From the NCBI GenBank assembly GCA_963756525.1, contig CAVWNR010000001.1, positions 248,001 to 312,000 of the forward strand: a stretch of 64,000 nucleotides of DNA, read 5' to 3'. The stretch is from CAVWNR01 sp963756525 (GTDB taxonomy: Bacteria; Actinomycetota; Actinomycetes; Mycobacteriales; Jatrophihabitantaceae). Shown here in pieces: positions 50,030 to 59,033 of the stretch. Position 1 is the stretch's first letter, and every line of letters starts with the position of its first letter. The notes beneath the pieces are model-generated. The model made no database searches and was not told the origin of the DNA. It was given only the letters and a program-made list of their open reading frames with translations. The translations under genes and the position numbers were made by a program.

Positions 50030-53000
50030 ATGACCGAGGCCGCCGAGCTGAGCACGCCCGAACCGAGGCACAGCACCGCAGCCGGAGTGCGCGCGTCGGC
50101 CACCGACCGGCCGCGCTTCCCGGCCAACGGCCTGCGCGTCGACCGGACATACACGACGCCCGGGGTCCACCCCTACGACGAGGTCAGCTGGGAGCGCCGC
50201 GACATCGTCATGACGAACTGGCGCGACGGCTCGGTCAACTTCGAGCAGCGTGGCGTGGAGTTCCCCGCCTTCTGGTCGGTGAACGCCGCCAACATCGTCA
50301 CGACCAAGTACTTCCGCGGCGCGGTCGGCACGGCCGCCCGCGAATGGTCGCTGCGCCAGCTGATCGACCGCGTGGTGCGCAGGTATCGGGAAGCTGGGGA
50401 GGCGCACCGCTACTTCGCCTCGCCCGGGGACGCCGAGGTGTTCGAGCAGGAGCTGACCTGGATGCTGTTGCACCAGGTATTCAGCTTCAACTCGCCGGTC
50501 TGGTTCAACGTCGGAACCACGTCTCCGCAGCAGGTCAGTGCCTGTCAACCGTACGACGCGCTGGTAAGCACACCGTCCGGCTTGGTCCCGATCGGCAAGC
50601 TCGTCGACGACAACGCGGCGGGTACCAAGGTCTACGACGCGCACGGCCTGACCAGCGTGCTCGCCACCAAGCACAACGGCGTCAAGGAGGTCCTGCGGAT
50701 CACCACCAAAGCCGGGCACTGCTTGGACGTGACGGCCGATCACCTCGTCTGGAGAAGCACAGGCGACGGCACCGGACGTTTCCTCCCTGCCGGCGAACTG
50801 CGGGTCGGTGACAGGTTGGAGTGGCACCGCCGTGCGTCGTTCGGCGAGACGGAGATCCTGTCCCGCGACGTCGCCGAAGCGGCGCTGGCGGGCTGGCTGC
50901 AGGCCGACGGCTTTGTCGGGCAGTACTCGGGCACGAACAAGTCACTCACCGTCGAGGCGATGACGGTCACCCCCGCCGAGCTGGCTTGGGTGAGCGCTGC
51001 GCTGGATGCTGTCTTGCCCAGCGTGCACCGGCACGAGCGGCGCGTCGAGACACAACGGGCCGACCTGGACTGCCGCCGCACCCGTCTCTACGGCCGCGTA
51101 CTAAGTGACTTCGTCACTGCCTGGGATCTGCGCGCGCGCGGTGTCGACCAGACAGTGCCGGAGCAGCTGTTCACGGCACCGCTCCCAGTCGTCGCGGCGT
51201 ACCTTCGGAGCCTGTTCCAGGCCGAGGGATACGTGTCACGGCGTGAGCGCTCGACACTTCTCGGGCTGGACATGATCAGCGAGCAGTTGGTCAGGGGCGT
51301 CCAGGCGCTGCTGTCGCGGTTCGGCATCTTTGCTCGAGTGGGCCGCAAGGCCGAGAAGCGGTCCGATCGGTGCGATCTGTGGGGAGTCCGGATCCAAAAC
51401 GCCGGCGACCGGCGGATCTTCGCCGACGAGATCGGCTTCATCGACCCGGTGAAGGCTCGCAAGCTTGACGAGTCGTTCGACCTGCCGGGCCGCGGTGCGG
51501 CACCCGTCAAGCGGCTCGAGATCGCGGGTATCGAGTCACGCGGCGCGATGGACGTCTATGACATCCAGACCGAGAGCGGGGAGTACCTATCCGCGGGCGG
51601 CCTGCGCGTCCACAACTGCTTTATCTTGTCGGTCGACGACACGATGGACTCGATCCTCAACTGGTACAAGGAAGAAGGGCTGATCTTCAAGGGCGGCTCG
51701 GGCGCCGGGCTCAACCTCTCGCGGATCCGCTCCAGCAAGGAGCTGCTCTCGTCGGGCGGCACCGCCTCCGGACCGGTGAGCTTCATGCGCGGGGCGGATG
51801 CCTCGGCGGGGACGATCAAGTCCGGCGGCGCCACGCGCCGCGCGGCCAAGATGGTCGTCCTCGACGTCGACCACCCGGATGTCGAGGAGTTCGTCGAGAC
51901 GAAGGCGCGCGAGGAGGAGAAGATACGCGTGCTGCGCGACGCCGGGTTCGACATGGATCTCGGCGGCCGCGACATCACCAGCGTGCAGTACCAGAACGCG
52001 AACAATTCCGTTCGGGTGTCCGACGAGTTCATGCGCGCGGTCGAGGAAGGGCGTGAGTTCGGCCTGCGCGCCCGCACCACGCACGAGGTCATCGAGACCG
52101 TCGACGCGAAGGGCTTGTTCGGCAAGATCGCGCAGGCCGCGTGGGAATGCGCCGACCCCGGCATCCAGTACGACGACACCATCAACGACTGGCACACCAA
52201 CCCGGAGACCGGACGGATCACCGCGTCCAACCCATGCTTCCCGGCCGACCAGCGCGTCGTCACCGACAAGGGCCTGGTGCGAATCGGTGACCTGGTCGCG
52301 CGTGCGGCGCGGGGTGAGACGTTCGACGTCTACACCAACGACATCACCAGGGAGAACGACCCGCAGGCACGCCTGGTCGCCACAACCCCGGTTCGGTACA
52401 TGATTACCGGGACCAACGAGGTGATCGAGCTTCGATTCAGTGATGGATCACGGCTGCGATGCACGCCACGCCACCGGATATGGACCGTGAATCGCGGCTG
52501 GGTTCACGCGGCCGAGCTCACCGACGACGACCAAGTCGTGCGCTCCTTCCACCACGCTCGCCGTCCCTTCGCCGACGAGCGATTGCCGGAACGCGCGATT
52601 GCGGCTGCTCGCCGGCCGCGTGGCGCCGGTCTCGCCGCGCTCCCGGAGAAGTGGGACGACGAGCTCGCGCACTACCTCGGCTGGCTGGTCGGTGACGGCT
52701 GTCTGACCGATGCCGCGGCGGTGACCATATACGGGAGCAGCTGGGAGCAAGACCATCTCTTGCCCCGGCACGACGGCCTGCTCACCCGCATCACCGGCCG
52801 GCAGCGTACCGCCAGCAGGCAGCCAAACGGCACGATGCAGCTTCGGGCGATGCAGGCAAGTTTGCGTGCCTTCCTGCTCGGACTCGGCATTGGGACGAAG
52901 CGATCAAGCGGGAAGACCGTCCCCGATGCCATATTCGAGGCTCCGGAGCACGCAGTGGTTGCCTTCCTGCGTGGGCTCTTCGACGCAGACGGCTGTGTTG

Positions 53001-55189
53001 TCGACCAGGCGGCGAAGGGAACCCGCTACGTCGGACTGGGCAGCCGCTCGGAGGAGTTGCTGCTTGGGGTGCAGGAACTGCTTGCCAGTCTCGGCATCGC
53101 GGCTCGCATCTACCGCACAGGCACCAAGACGGACTCTTTCCGCTGTGTCCGCAAGGACGGTACCGAGCGTGCGTACGGCAGCGACGGCCCGTCGTTCGAC
53201 CTGCGAATCTCCGGGCGGCACATCGCACGCTTCGCCGAGACGGTGGGGTTCGACCACGCAGCCAAGGCAGGTCGCCTGCGGGTCGTCGTCGAGCGCCATC
53301 GGTTCTATGAGGTGGACGAGACAGTGCGGCTGGTGTCCCGCGAGCCGCATGGGTACGAGACGACCTACAACCTCACCGAGCCGCGTAACCACTCGTATCT
53401 GGTCAGCGGGGTCGTGGTCGCGAACTGCTCGGAGTACCTCAGCCTGGACAACTCGTCCTGCAACCTCGCGTCGTTGAACCTGCTCAAGTTCCTGCGTGAC
53501 GACAACAGCTTCGATGCGGAGAAGTTCGTCAAGTCCGTTGAACTGGTCATTACCGCGATGGACATCTCGATTTGCTTCGCCGACTTCCCGACCGAGACGA
53601 TCGGGACGACCACCCGTGCTTACCGGCAGTTGGGCATTGGGTTCGCCAACCTCGGCGCGCTGCTCATGGCGTCGGCGCTGGCGTACGACTCCGACGGCGG
53701 ACGCGCGCTGGCCGCTGCGATCACCTCGCTGATGACGGCTGTCTCTTACCGTCGCTCGGCGGAGCTGGCCGGCATCGTCGGCCCGTACGAGGGCTTCGCT
53801 CGCAACGCCGCCGCGCACGCGCGGGTCATGCGCAAGCACGCGGCAGCCAACGACGCCGCGCGTCGGATGCATGACACCGACCGCGGGCTGTTCAAGATCG
53901 CCACCGACGAATGGGCGAAGGGCAACCACCTCGGCGAGCAGCACGGTTGGCGCAACGCGCAAGCCAGTGTTCTCGCACCGACCGGCACCACAGGCTTGAT
54001 GATGGACTGCGACACCACCGGCATCGAACCCGATCTTGCGCTGGTGAAGTTCAAGAAGCTCGTCGGCGGCGGGTCGATGCAGATCGTCAACCAGACGGTG
54101 CCGCGCGCGTTGCGGGCGCTGGGCTACCAGCAGGAGCAGGTCGAGGCGGTCGTGGAATACATCGCCGAGCACGGGCACGTCATCGACGCGCCCGGCCTGC
54201 GGCCCGAGCACTACGAGGTGTTCGACTGCGCCATGGGCGCACGGGCGATCAAGCCGATGGGTCACGTGCGGATGATGGCCGCCGCGCAGCCGTTCATCTC
54301 CGGGGCCATAAGCAAGACCGTGAATCTGCCCGAGTCGGCGACGGTGCAAGAGATCGAGGACGTCTACCTGCAGGGCTGGAAGCTCGGGCTGAAGGCGTTG
54401 GCTGTCTACCGCGACAACTGCAAGGTGGGCCAGCCGCTGTCCGCGGGCACGAAGGCTCGTGACGACAAGCAGGCCGAGCCCGCTGTCGAATACCGGCCGG
54501 TCCGCAAGCGGCTGCCCAAGTCACGCCCCTCCAAGACCACCTCGTTCACGGTGGGCGGCGCCGAGGGGTACATGACGGCCGGGTCGTACCCGGACGACGG
54601 TCTCGGCGAGGTGTTCCTCAAGCTGGGCAAGCAGGGTTCCACGCTCGCCGGCGTGATGGACGCGTTCTCCATCGCGATCTCCATCGCGCTGCAGTACGGC
54701 GTGCCGCTCGAGACGTACGTGCAGAAGTTCACCAACATGCGGTTCGAGCCGGCAGGCCTCACCGACGATCCGGACATCCGTATGGCGCAGTCGGTGCTGG
54801 ACTACATCTTCCGCCGCCTGACGCTGGACTACCTGCCGTTCGAGACCCGCGCCGCGCTGGGTATCTACACCGCGGCTGAGCGCACCCGTCACCTCGAGAC
54901 CGGCTCGTATGGCCCCGCCGAGGGGGACGAGGACGACCTCGACACGGTGGCGCTGGCCCAGTCCGCGCCGGTGAGCCGGCGCCAGCCCGGTGACGACCCC
55001 ATTGACGACGAACTGCCGGCGGCGGCGCTCGAGGCACCTGCCAGGGTGCACAGCTCCACCGAGCTCCTGGAGTCGATCATCGGCACCTCGGCGGACGCCC
55101 CGTTGTGCATGAACTGCGGCACGAAGATGCGCCCGGCCGGCAGCTGCTTCGTCTGCGAGGGCTGCGGCAGCACCAGCGGCTGCAGTTGA
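50030..55189 (+). CDS. nrdJ: Class II (B12-dependent) ribonucleotide reductase with two inteins
   Basis: Reduces ribonucleotides to deoxyribonucleotides using adenosylcobalamin, so it needs no oxygen. The 1719-residue precursor minus inteins of 358 and 397 residues leaves 964, the usual NrdJ size. Extein landmarks are RTYTTPGVHPYDEVSW at the N-terminus, the QQVSAC site of intein 1, and SNPC/SEYLSLDNSSCNLASLNLL (catalytic Cys and its redox partner 11 residues later) at intein 2. GLMMDCDTTGIEPD follows, and the tail is Cys-rich (CMNCGTK ... CEGCGST). The ATG at 50030 has GAGAGGAAG 9 nt upstream. An alternative ATG at 49952 overlapping the nrdR stop would add 26 residues unlike the family. Both inteins must splice for activity. 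Confidence 0.97.
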   Translation: MTEAAELSTPEPRHSTAAGVRASATDRPRFPANGLRVDRTYTTPGVHPYDEVSWERRDIVMTNWRDGSVNFEQRGVEFPAFWSVNAANIVTTKYFRGAVGTAAREWSLRQLIDRVVRRYREAGEAHRYFASPGDAEVFEQELTWMLLHQVFSFNSPVWFNVGTTSPQQVSACQPYDALVSTPSGLVPIGKLVDDNAAGTKVYDAHGLTSVLATKHNGVKEVLRITTKAGHCLDVTADHLVWRSTGDGTGRFLPAGELRVGDRLEWHRRASFGETEILSRDVAEAALAGWLQADGFVGQYSGTNKSLTVEAMTVTPAELAWVSAALDAVLPSVHRHERRVETQRADLDCRRTRLYGRVLSDFVTAWDLRARGVDQTVPEQLFTAPLPVVAAYLRSLFQAEGYVSRRERSTLLGLDMISEQLVRGVQALLSRFGIFARVGRKAEKRSDRCDLWGVRIQNAGDRRIFADEIGFIDPVKARKLDESFDLPGRGAAPVKRLEIAGIESRGAMDVYDIQTESGEYLSAGGLRVHNCFILSVDDTMDSILNWYKEEGLIFKGGSGAGLNLSRIRSSKELLSSGGTASGPVSFMRGADASAGTIKSGGATRRAAKMVVLDVDHPDVEEFVETKAREEEKIRVLRDAGFDMDLGGRDITSVQYQNANNSVRVSDEFMRAVEEGREFGLRARTTHEVIETVDAKGLFGKIAQAAWECADPGIQYDDTINDWHTNPETGRITASNPCFPADQRVVTDKGLVRIGDLVARAARGETFDVYTNDITRENDPQARLVATTPVRYMITGTNEVIELRFSDGSRLRCTPRHRIWTVNRGWVHAAELTDDDQVVRSFHHARRPFADERLPERAIAAARRPRGAGLAALPEKWDDELAHYLGWLVGDGCLTDAAAVTIYGSSWEQDHLLPRHDGLLTRITGRQRTASRQPNGTMQLRAMQASLRAFLLGLGIGTKRSSGKTVPDAIFEAPEHAVVAFLRGLFDADGCVVDQAAKGTRYVGLGSRSEELLLGVQELLASLGIAARIYRTGTKTDSFRCVRKDGTERAYGSDGPSFDLRISGRHIARFAETVGFDHAAKAGRLRVVVERHRFYEVDETVRLVSREPHGYETTYNLTEPRNHSYLVSGVVVANCSEYLSLDNSSCNLASLNLLKFLRDDNSFDAEKFVKSVELVITAMDISICFADFPTETIGTTTRAYRQLGIGFANLGALLMASALAYDSDGGRALAAAITSLMTAVSYRRSAELAGIVGPYEGFARNAAAHARVMRKHAAANDAARRMHDTDRGLFKIATDEWAKGNHLGEQHGWRNAQASVLAPTGTTGLMMDCDTTGIEPDLALVKFKKLVGGGSMQIVNQTVPRALRALGYQQEQVEAVVEYIAEHGHVIDAPGLRPEHYEVFDCAMGARAIKPMGHVRMMAAAQPFISGAISKTVNLPESATVQEIEDVYLQGWKLGLKALAVYRDNCKVGQPLSAGTKARDDKQAEPAVEYRPVRKRLPKSRPSKTTSFTVGGAEGYMTAGSYPDDGLGEVFLKLGKQGSTLAGVMDAFSIAISIALQYGVPLETYVQKFTNMRFEPAGLTDDPDIRMAQSVLDYIFRRLTLDYLPFETRAALGIYTAAERTRHLETGSYGPAEGDEDDLDTVALAQSAPVSRRQPGDDPIDDELPAAALEAPARVHSSTELLESIIGTSADAPLCMNCGTKMRPAGSCFVCEGCGSTSGCS
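50543..51616 (+). other. NrdJ intein 1
   Basis: A 358-residue intein (precursor residues 172-529) starting with Cys (CQPYDALVSTPSGLVPIGKL). Its splicing block B is VTADHLVWRS, with endonuclease dodecapeptides LAGWLQADGFVG and LRSLFQAEGYVS, and it ends in a normal LRVHN with Cys +1. It is inserted before the Cys of the SACFILS motif, equivalent to the N-terminal redox Cys of class II reductases. Confidence 0.92.
52235..53425 (+). other. NrdJ intein 2, lacking the penultimate His
   Basis: A 397-residue intein (precursor residues 736-1132) starting CFPADQRVVTDKGLVRIGDL, with block B LRCTPRHRIW and endonuclease-type motifs YLGWLVGDGCLT and LRGLFDADGCVV. It ends SYLVSGVVVAN, so Ala replaces the usual penultimate His before the terminal Asn. 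The +1 residue is Cys, the thiyl-radical cysteine of the SNPCSE motif. Confidence 0.92.
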
Positions 55190-55200
55190 CCTCACCGCCC

Positions 55201-55216
55201 ACCGCCGGGCGGCGGT
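55201..55216. terminator. Short hairpin after nrdJ
   Basis: ACCGCC-GGGC-GGCGGT (6-bp stem, 4-nt loop) begins 12 nt after the nrdJ stop. There is no U-tract. It is terminator-like but weak evidence. Confidence 0.35.
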
Positions 55217-55314
55217 CTGCCAGTCGAACGGAGGGTGAGACGACGGTCACGGTCGGGTTGCAATAGCCCGGCTGGAGGTGGTGCCGGCGACCTCGGCGGG
55301 AGTAGACCTAGCGT

Positions 55315-55485
55315 GTGGTCAGCGTCACGGCAGGCCGCGGCGGGAAGCCGCGTCACCCGGCCAAGCCTCGCTCGCTCTCGGACAAAGACGTCTTCCTCGA
55401 CGTGGTGGTGCTGATCAGCGTGCTCCTGTTCGTCATCCTTGCCGCCGGCGTCGGCCTGCTCGCGATCGAGCAGTCGCTGCACTGA
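55315..55485 (+). CDS. Unrecognised 56-residue single-pass membrane peptide
   Basis: A short rightward frame between nrdJ and the mannosyltransferase gene. GTG at 55315 gives VVSVTAGRGGKPRHPAKPRS, followed by one clear membrane helix (DVVVLISVLLFVILAAGVGL, about residues 30-49), ending EQSLH. A TAGACC hexamer lies 7 nt before the start, resembling the leaderless promoters seen elsewhere. Charge distribution predicts a cytoplasmic N-terminus. No family assigned. It ends 24 bp before the convergent mannosyltransferase stop. Confidence 0.55.
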   Translation: MVSVTAGRGGKPRHPAKPRSLSDKDVFLDVVVLISVLLFVILAAGVGLLAIEQSLH

Positions 55486-55509
55486 CCGTCGGCCAGCGCC
55501 CAGCCGAAG

Positions 55510-57129
55510 TCAGGCCGGTTCGGCGGCGGACGCCGGGCCGTCCACCGTGTCCTGGCGTGAGCGCGTCTCGACCCGGTCGAGACGCGCGGGCGGGCGATTC
55601 TCCAGGCTCTCCCGGCGGGTGGTACGGCGAAAGCCGGCGCTGCCGGCGGCGTGTGTCCGAGCGCCGTCGGTATGAGCGCCGGTGAGCGCCGTCCGGGCCG
55701 GTTCGGCGAGCGTGCGGCGGGTCTCCGGCGGGGTGGACCGGCTGCGGTATATGAACACCGCGACGAGCACCACAGTGCCCCAGGTAACGCAGGCGCCGCT
55801 GGTTTCGGTCTGGCCCGGCAGAGCGATCGTCGACAGGACTGCGGACAAGCCGATCAGCCACCACAGCGAACGCCCGCGCAGGGTGCTGGCCAGGCACACG
55901 ATGCCCCACAGCGCGTACCACGGGTAGAGCACCGGCCCGAACAGCGCGACGATGAGCATGCTGAGCCCCGCGGTGCTGGCGAGTGGCCGGGACTGCGCGG
56001 TGACTAGGAGATACCCGGTCACCAGCAGCGCCGCGCCAAGCGCCGCCACCCGGCCGGCGTAGCTGAGGTCGGCGCTGGATGACGACGGCATGATCAGCGC
56101 GAAGAGATGGGCGAACCAGGCCGACGGCGCGGCCGACGTCGAGCCCAGCCCCGGCGTGCTCAGCCCGCGCAGCCATCCCCAGCCGTCGGGCACCAGAACG
56201 GTGAGCACCAGCCAGGACGCGACGACGACGGCACCGCCGCGCAGCAGTGCGGAGCGCACGTTGTGCCGCCGGTTGCTGTGCCACATCTCGAACGCGATCG
56301 CGAAGACCACGATGAGTGCCGGTGCCTTCACCGCCCCCGCCGCGCATCCGAGCGCCAGCCCGATGTAGGGATGCCCGCGCACGGTCGCCAGGATCGCAGC
56401 CAGGATCAGGGCGCACATGATGCCCTCGAAGTGCGCGGCCGAGACGACTTGCAGCAGGACCAGCGGGTTGGCGATGGTCAGCAGCAGCGCCACCGGCAGC
56501 CGGTCCGCCGGGACTAGCCGGGTGATGAGCACGCCGATCGCCACCACGCTCGCCACCGCGAGCACTCGCATGACGATCACCGCGCCCAGCGCCGAACCGC
56601 CGCCGACCAGCACGCTGGCGTGCTCGATGATCGTTGCGAGCGGGCCGTAAGGGCTGTGCACGAACAGCCAGATGGGGTCGACGGCGAGCGCCGCCGGGCC
56701 CGAGCCGTAAATCGCCCACGGGCTCGCGGTGTAGGGGGAGTGCCCGTGCGCGACGAGCAGGCCCTGCGCCGCGTAGCTGAACACGTCGCTGGACAGCAGC
56801 GGCGGGCCGACCACCAGCGGCAACGACCACGCACCGGCGAGCGTCCACAGCTCGCGCCGCGACCACGAGGCGCGCTGGTTGCGGTGCAGGGCGAGCAGCC
56901 ATACCCCGATGAGGGCAAGCACACCGCCGGCGAGCACGCTGCCCGGGACCGCGTTGTGGTGCGCGTTGACGGCATGCCGGGACAGCAGTCCGAGCCAGCT
57001 GGACAGCGGGACAGTGCTCGCGATCGGACCTACCCGGCCGCCGGCGACGACGATGACGCATGACGCCACCGCGCCGGCCACCGCGAGTGGGAGGTATGCC
57101 GGTGCCCTATCGGTCGGGCGCCAGCCCAT
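55510..57129 (-). CDS. Polyprenol-phosphomannose-dependent mannosyltransferase (MptB-like)
   Basis: A 539-residue polytopic GT-C glycosyltransferase with about 12-13 membrane segments. The catalytic-loop sequence SSDVFSYAAQGLLVAHGHSP (Asp near residue 114) and SPYGPLATIIEHAS match the MptA/MptB alpha-1,6-mannosyltransferases that extend the mannan core of lipomannan in mycobacteria and corynebacteria. FGPVLYPWYALWG is also typical. The last 70 residues are an Arg-rich cytoplasmic tail. This would use decaprenyl-phosphomannose on the outer face of the membrane. The sub-type (MptA or MptB) is not resolved. It is divergent from the next membrane protein gene. Confidence 0.82.
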   Translation of the reverse strand: MGWRPTDRAPAYLPLAVAGAVASCVIVVAGGRVGPIASTVPLSSWLGLLSRHAVNAHHNAVPGSVLAGGVLALIGVWLLALHRNQRASWSRRELWTLAGAWSLPLVVGPPLLSSDVFSYAAQGLLVAHGHSPYTASPWAIYGSGPAALAVDPIWLFVHSPYGPLATIIEHASVLVGGGSALGAVIVMRVLAVASVVAIGVLITRLVPADRLPVALLLTIANPLVLLQVVSAAHFEGIMCALILAAILATVRGHPYIGLALGCAAGAVKAPALIVVFAIAFEMWHSNRRHNVRSALLRGGAVVVASWLVLTVLVPDGWGWLRGLSTPGLGSTSAAPSAWFAHLFALIMPSSSSADLSYAGRVAALGAALLVTGYLLVTAQSRPLASTAGLSMLIVALFGPVLYPWYALWGIVCLASTLRGRSLWWLIGLSAVLSTIALPGQTETSGACVTWGTVVLVAVFIYRSRSTPPETRRTLAEPARTALTGAHTDGARTHAAGSAGFRRTTRRESLENRPPARLDRVETRSRQDTVDGPASAAEPA

Positions 57130-57371
57130 GACGACGCGCAGGACGCCACTCCCTCGGTTTCACCCAACTGCACCGACCAGCCTACGCGAGGGACGGGGGC
57201 CGGCCCCCCAAGCCGTCGTCGCCCGCGAGGCTGGGTGGCGGCTGTGAGACCGCGGCGCGGTGACGCTATTTCGGCGGCAGTGCACGGCCGGGGACGGAAC
57301 AATGGAGGCGGTGTCGGGCGCGGCCGTGCCCGACCGGAGGCAGTCGGACGGCACGGGCCGGAAAGGACGGC
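57130..57371. other. Divergent promoter region, 242 bp
   Basis: No gene is evident between the leftward mannosyltransferase and the rightward membrane protein gene. GGAAAGGACGGC before 57372 is the ribosome-binding site. No convincing -35/-10 pair could be picked on either strand. Confidence 0.4.
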
Positions 57372-59033
57372 ATGACCGCTGAGAGCGTGAGCGCCGCTTC
57401 CCCGTCCGCGCTGCGCCGGCCGGCGCGCCGGGCTGGCGTCGCCGCTGACCGCGTCAGGCGGGCGCCGCGCCTGCCGTCGTCGCTCACCGGCCCCATGTCG
57501 GCGCACGGTCACATCGTGCTCGCGGTGATCGGTGCCGGGCTGTTCGTGCTCGCCCGCCCGGCAGTCGCCGACCTGCAAGCCGCCGACGCCCGCGCCGCGG
57601 CCGCGGCTCGCGGGGTCGGGCTGAGCTACTGGCTGTCCTGGTACGCCGGCACGGCACCCGGCGACTACTCGATCCTTACCCCGACCCTCACCGCCCGGCT
57701 CGGCGTGGCGACGAGCGCCGCGCTCGCCGTGGTGGCGGTCGCGGTGCTCGCCCGGCCACTGCTCGCCGGCAGCATTCGGCCCCGCTCGAGCGCATACCTG
57801 CTCGTCGCCTGCGCGATGGCCAACCTGTGGTCGGGCCGGGTGCCGTTCGCGCTCGGGGCCGCGTTCTCGCTGGCCGCGCTGCTCGCACTGCTGCGGCACC
57901 GGCCGTGGCTGAGCGGTGCACTGAACGGGATCGCCGCGATCTTCTCGCCGCTGGCCCCGGTGATGCTTCTGCTCGGGCTCTCCGGCGTGGCCGTCACCCA
58001 GCCGGCCCGGCGGCCGGAACTGGCGCGCTTCGCGCTGGTCTCGGCGGTCGGGCTGGCCGCGCCCGCGATTGCGTTCGGCATGCCGGGTCGGATGATCTTC
58101 CCGGCCAGCACGCTGGGCTGGACGCTGGGCATCATCGCGGCGGTGTTCTGCCTACGCCTGCCGCAGCACCTGCGCATCGGGCTGTGTGTCGTCGCGGTCG
58201 CCGCCGTGGGCGCGTTCTTCATCCCGAACGGAGTGGGCGCGAACATCGCCCGCTACGCGTTCCTCGCCGTCCCGGCGCTGGTGTGGAGCCTGGCGCACAG
58301 CCGGGCTCGGCTGGTCGCCCTCGCGCTGATCCCGGCGTTGGTCTACAGCGGATACAACGTGGGGAGCGACCTGGTCGCGGCGGCGCACCCGGCGGCCCGG
58401 CAGAGCTTCTACACGGCGCTGCGCACAGAGCTGGTCGGCCTGCCAGGGTTGCACAACCACCGCGTCGAGGTCATCGACACCGCGACCCACCGGGCTGCCG
58501 CCGAGCTGGTGCCCGAGGTCTACCTCGCACGCGGCTGGGAGGACCAGAGCGACACCACCGTCAACCCGATCTTCTACAGCAACCTGCCGCTGACGGGCGC
58601 GAGTTACCGGCAATGGCTCGACGGCTCCGCCGTGGCGTGGGTCGCCGTGCCGGCCCAGCCCAGCCCGCAGAACGTCCGCGAGGCGGACCTGGTGGCCGGC
58701 GGGCTGCCCTACCTGCACGAGATCTGGCATGACGCCCAATGGCGGCTCTACGCGGTCGACGACGCGCAGCCGATCGTGTCGCCGCCCGCCGAGCTGGTCA
58801 GCGCGACCGAGACGACGCTCGTCGTCGATGTGCCCGAGCCCGGACTGGTCACGTTCAAGGTGCATCCCTCGCGCTACCTGCGGCTCGTCCCGGTCGGGCC
58901 GCCGAACCCGCCGTCGCTCTGCCTGACCTCGATCGATCCCACGTCGGTGTCTGCCATGATCGGCGTGCCCGGACGCTACGAGCTCGACGCCCCGTTCAGC
59001 GTCTCGAAGATGCTCGGTGCGACCAGCTGCTGA
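57372..59033 (+). CDS. Polytopic membrane protein of unknown function
   Basis: A 553-residue protein with a basic N-terminal 40 residues, then about ten hydrophobic segments between residues 45 and 330, and a soluble C-terminal 200 residues with no recognised motif (includes SNLPLTGASYRQWLDGSAVA). The layout (multi-TM half plus extracytoplasmic domain) resembles GT-C type or other cell-envelope sugar enzymes, but the acidic catalytic loop of GT-C enzymes is not obvious. Its position between a mannosyltransferase and a PAP2/Aur1-like protein suggests an envelope glycolipid role. GGAAAGGACGGC precedes the ATG. It overlaps the convergent PAP2 gene by 38 bp. Confidence 0.65.
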   Translation: MTAESVSAASPSALRRPARRAGVAADRVRRAPRLPSSLTGPMSAHGHIVLAVIGAGLFVLARPAVADLQAADARAAAAARGVGLSYWLSWYAGTAPGDYSILTPTLTARLGVATSAALAVVAVAVLARPLLAGSIRPRSSAYLLVACAMANLWSGRVPFALGAAFSLAALLALLRHRPWLSGALNGIAAIFSPLAPVMLLLGLSGVAVTQPARRPELARFALVSAVGLAAPAIAFGMPGRMIFPASTLGWTLGIIAAVFCLRLPQHLRIGLCVVAVAAVGAFFIPNGVGANIARYAFLAVPALVWSLAHSRARLVALALIPALVYSGYNVGSDLVAAAHPAARQSFYTALRTELVGLPGLHNHRVEVIDTATHRAAAELVPEVYLARGWEDQSDTTVNPIFYSNLPLTGASYRQWLDGSAVAWVAVPAQPSPQNVREADLVAGGLPYLHEIWHDAQWRLYAVDDAQPIVSPPAELVSATETTLVVDVPEPGLVTFKVHPSRYLRLVPVGPPNPPSLCLTSIDPTSVSAMIGVPGRYELDAPFSVSKMLGATSC

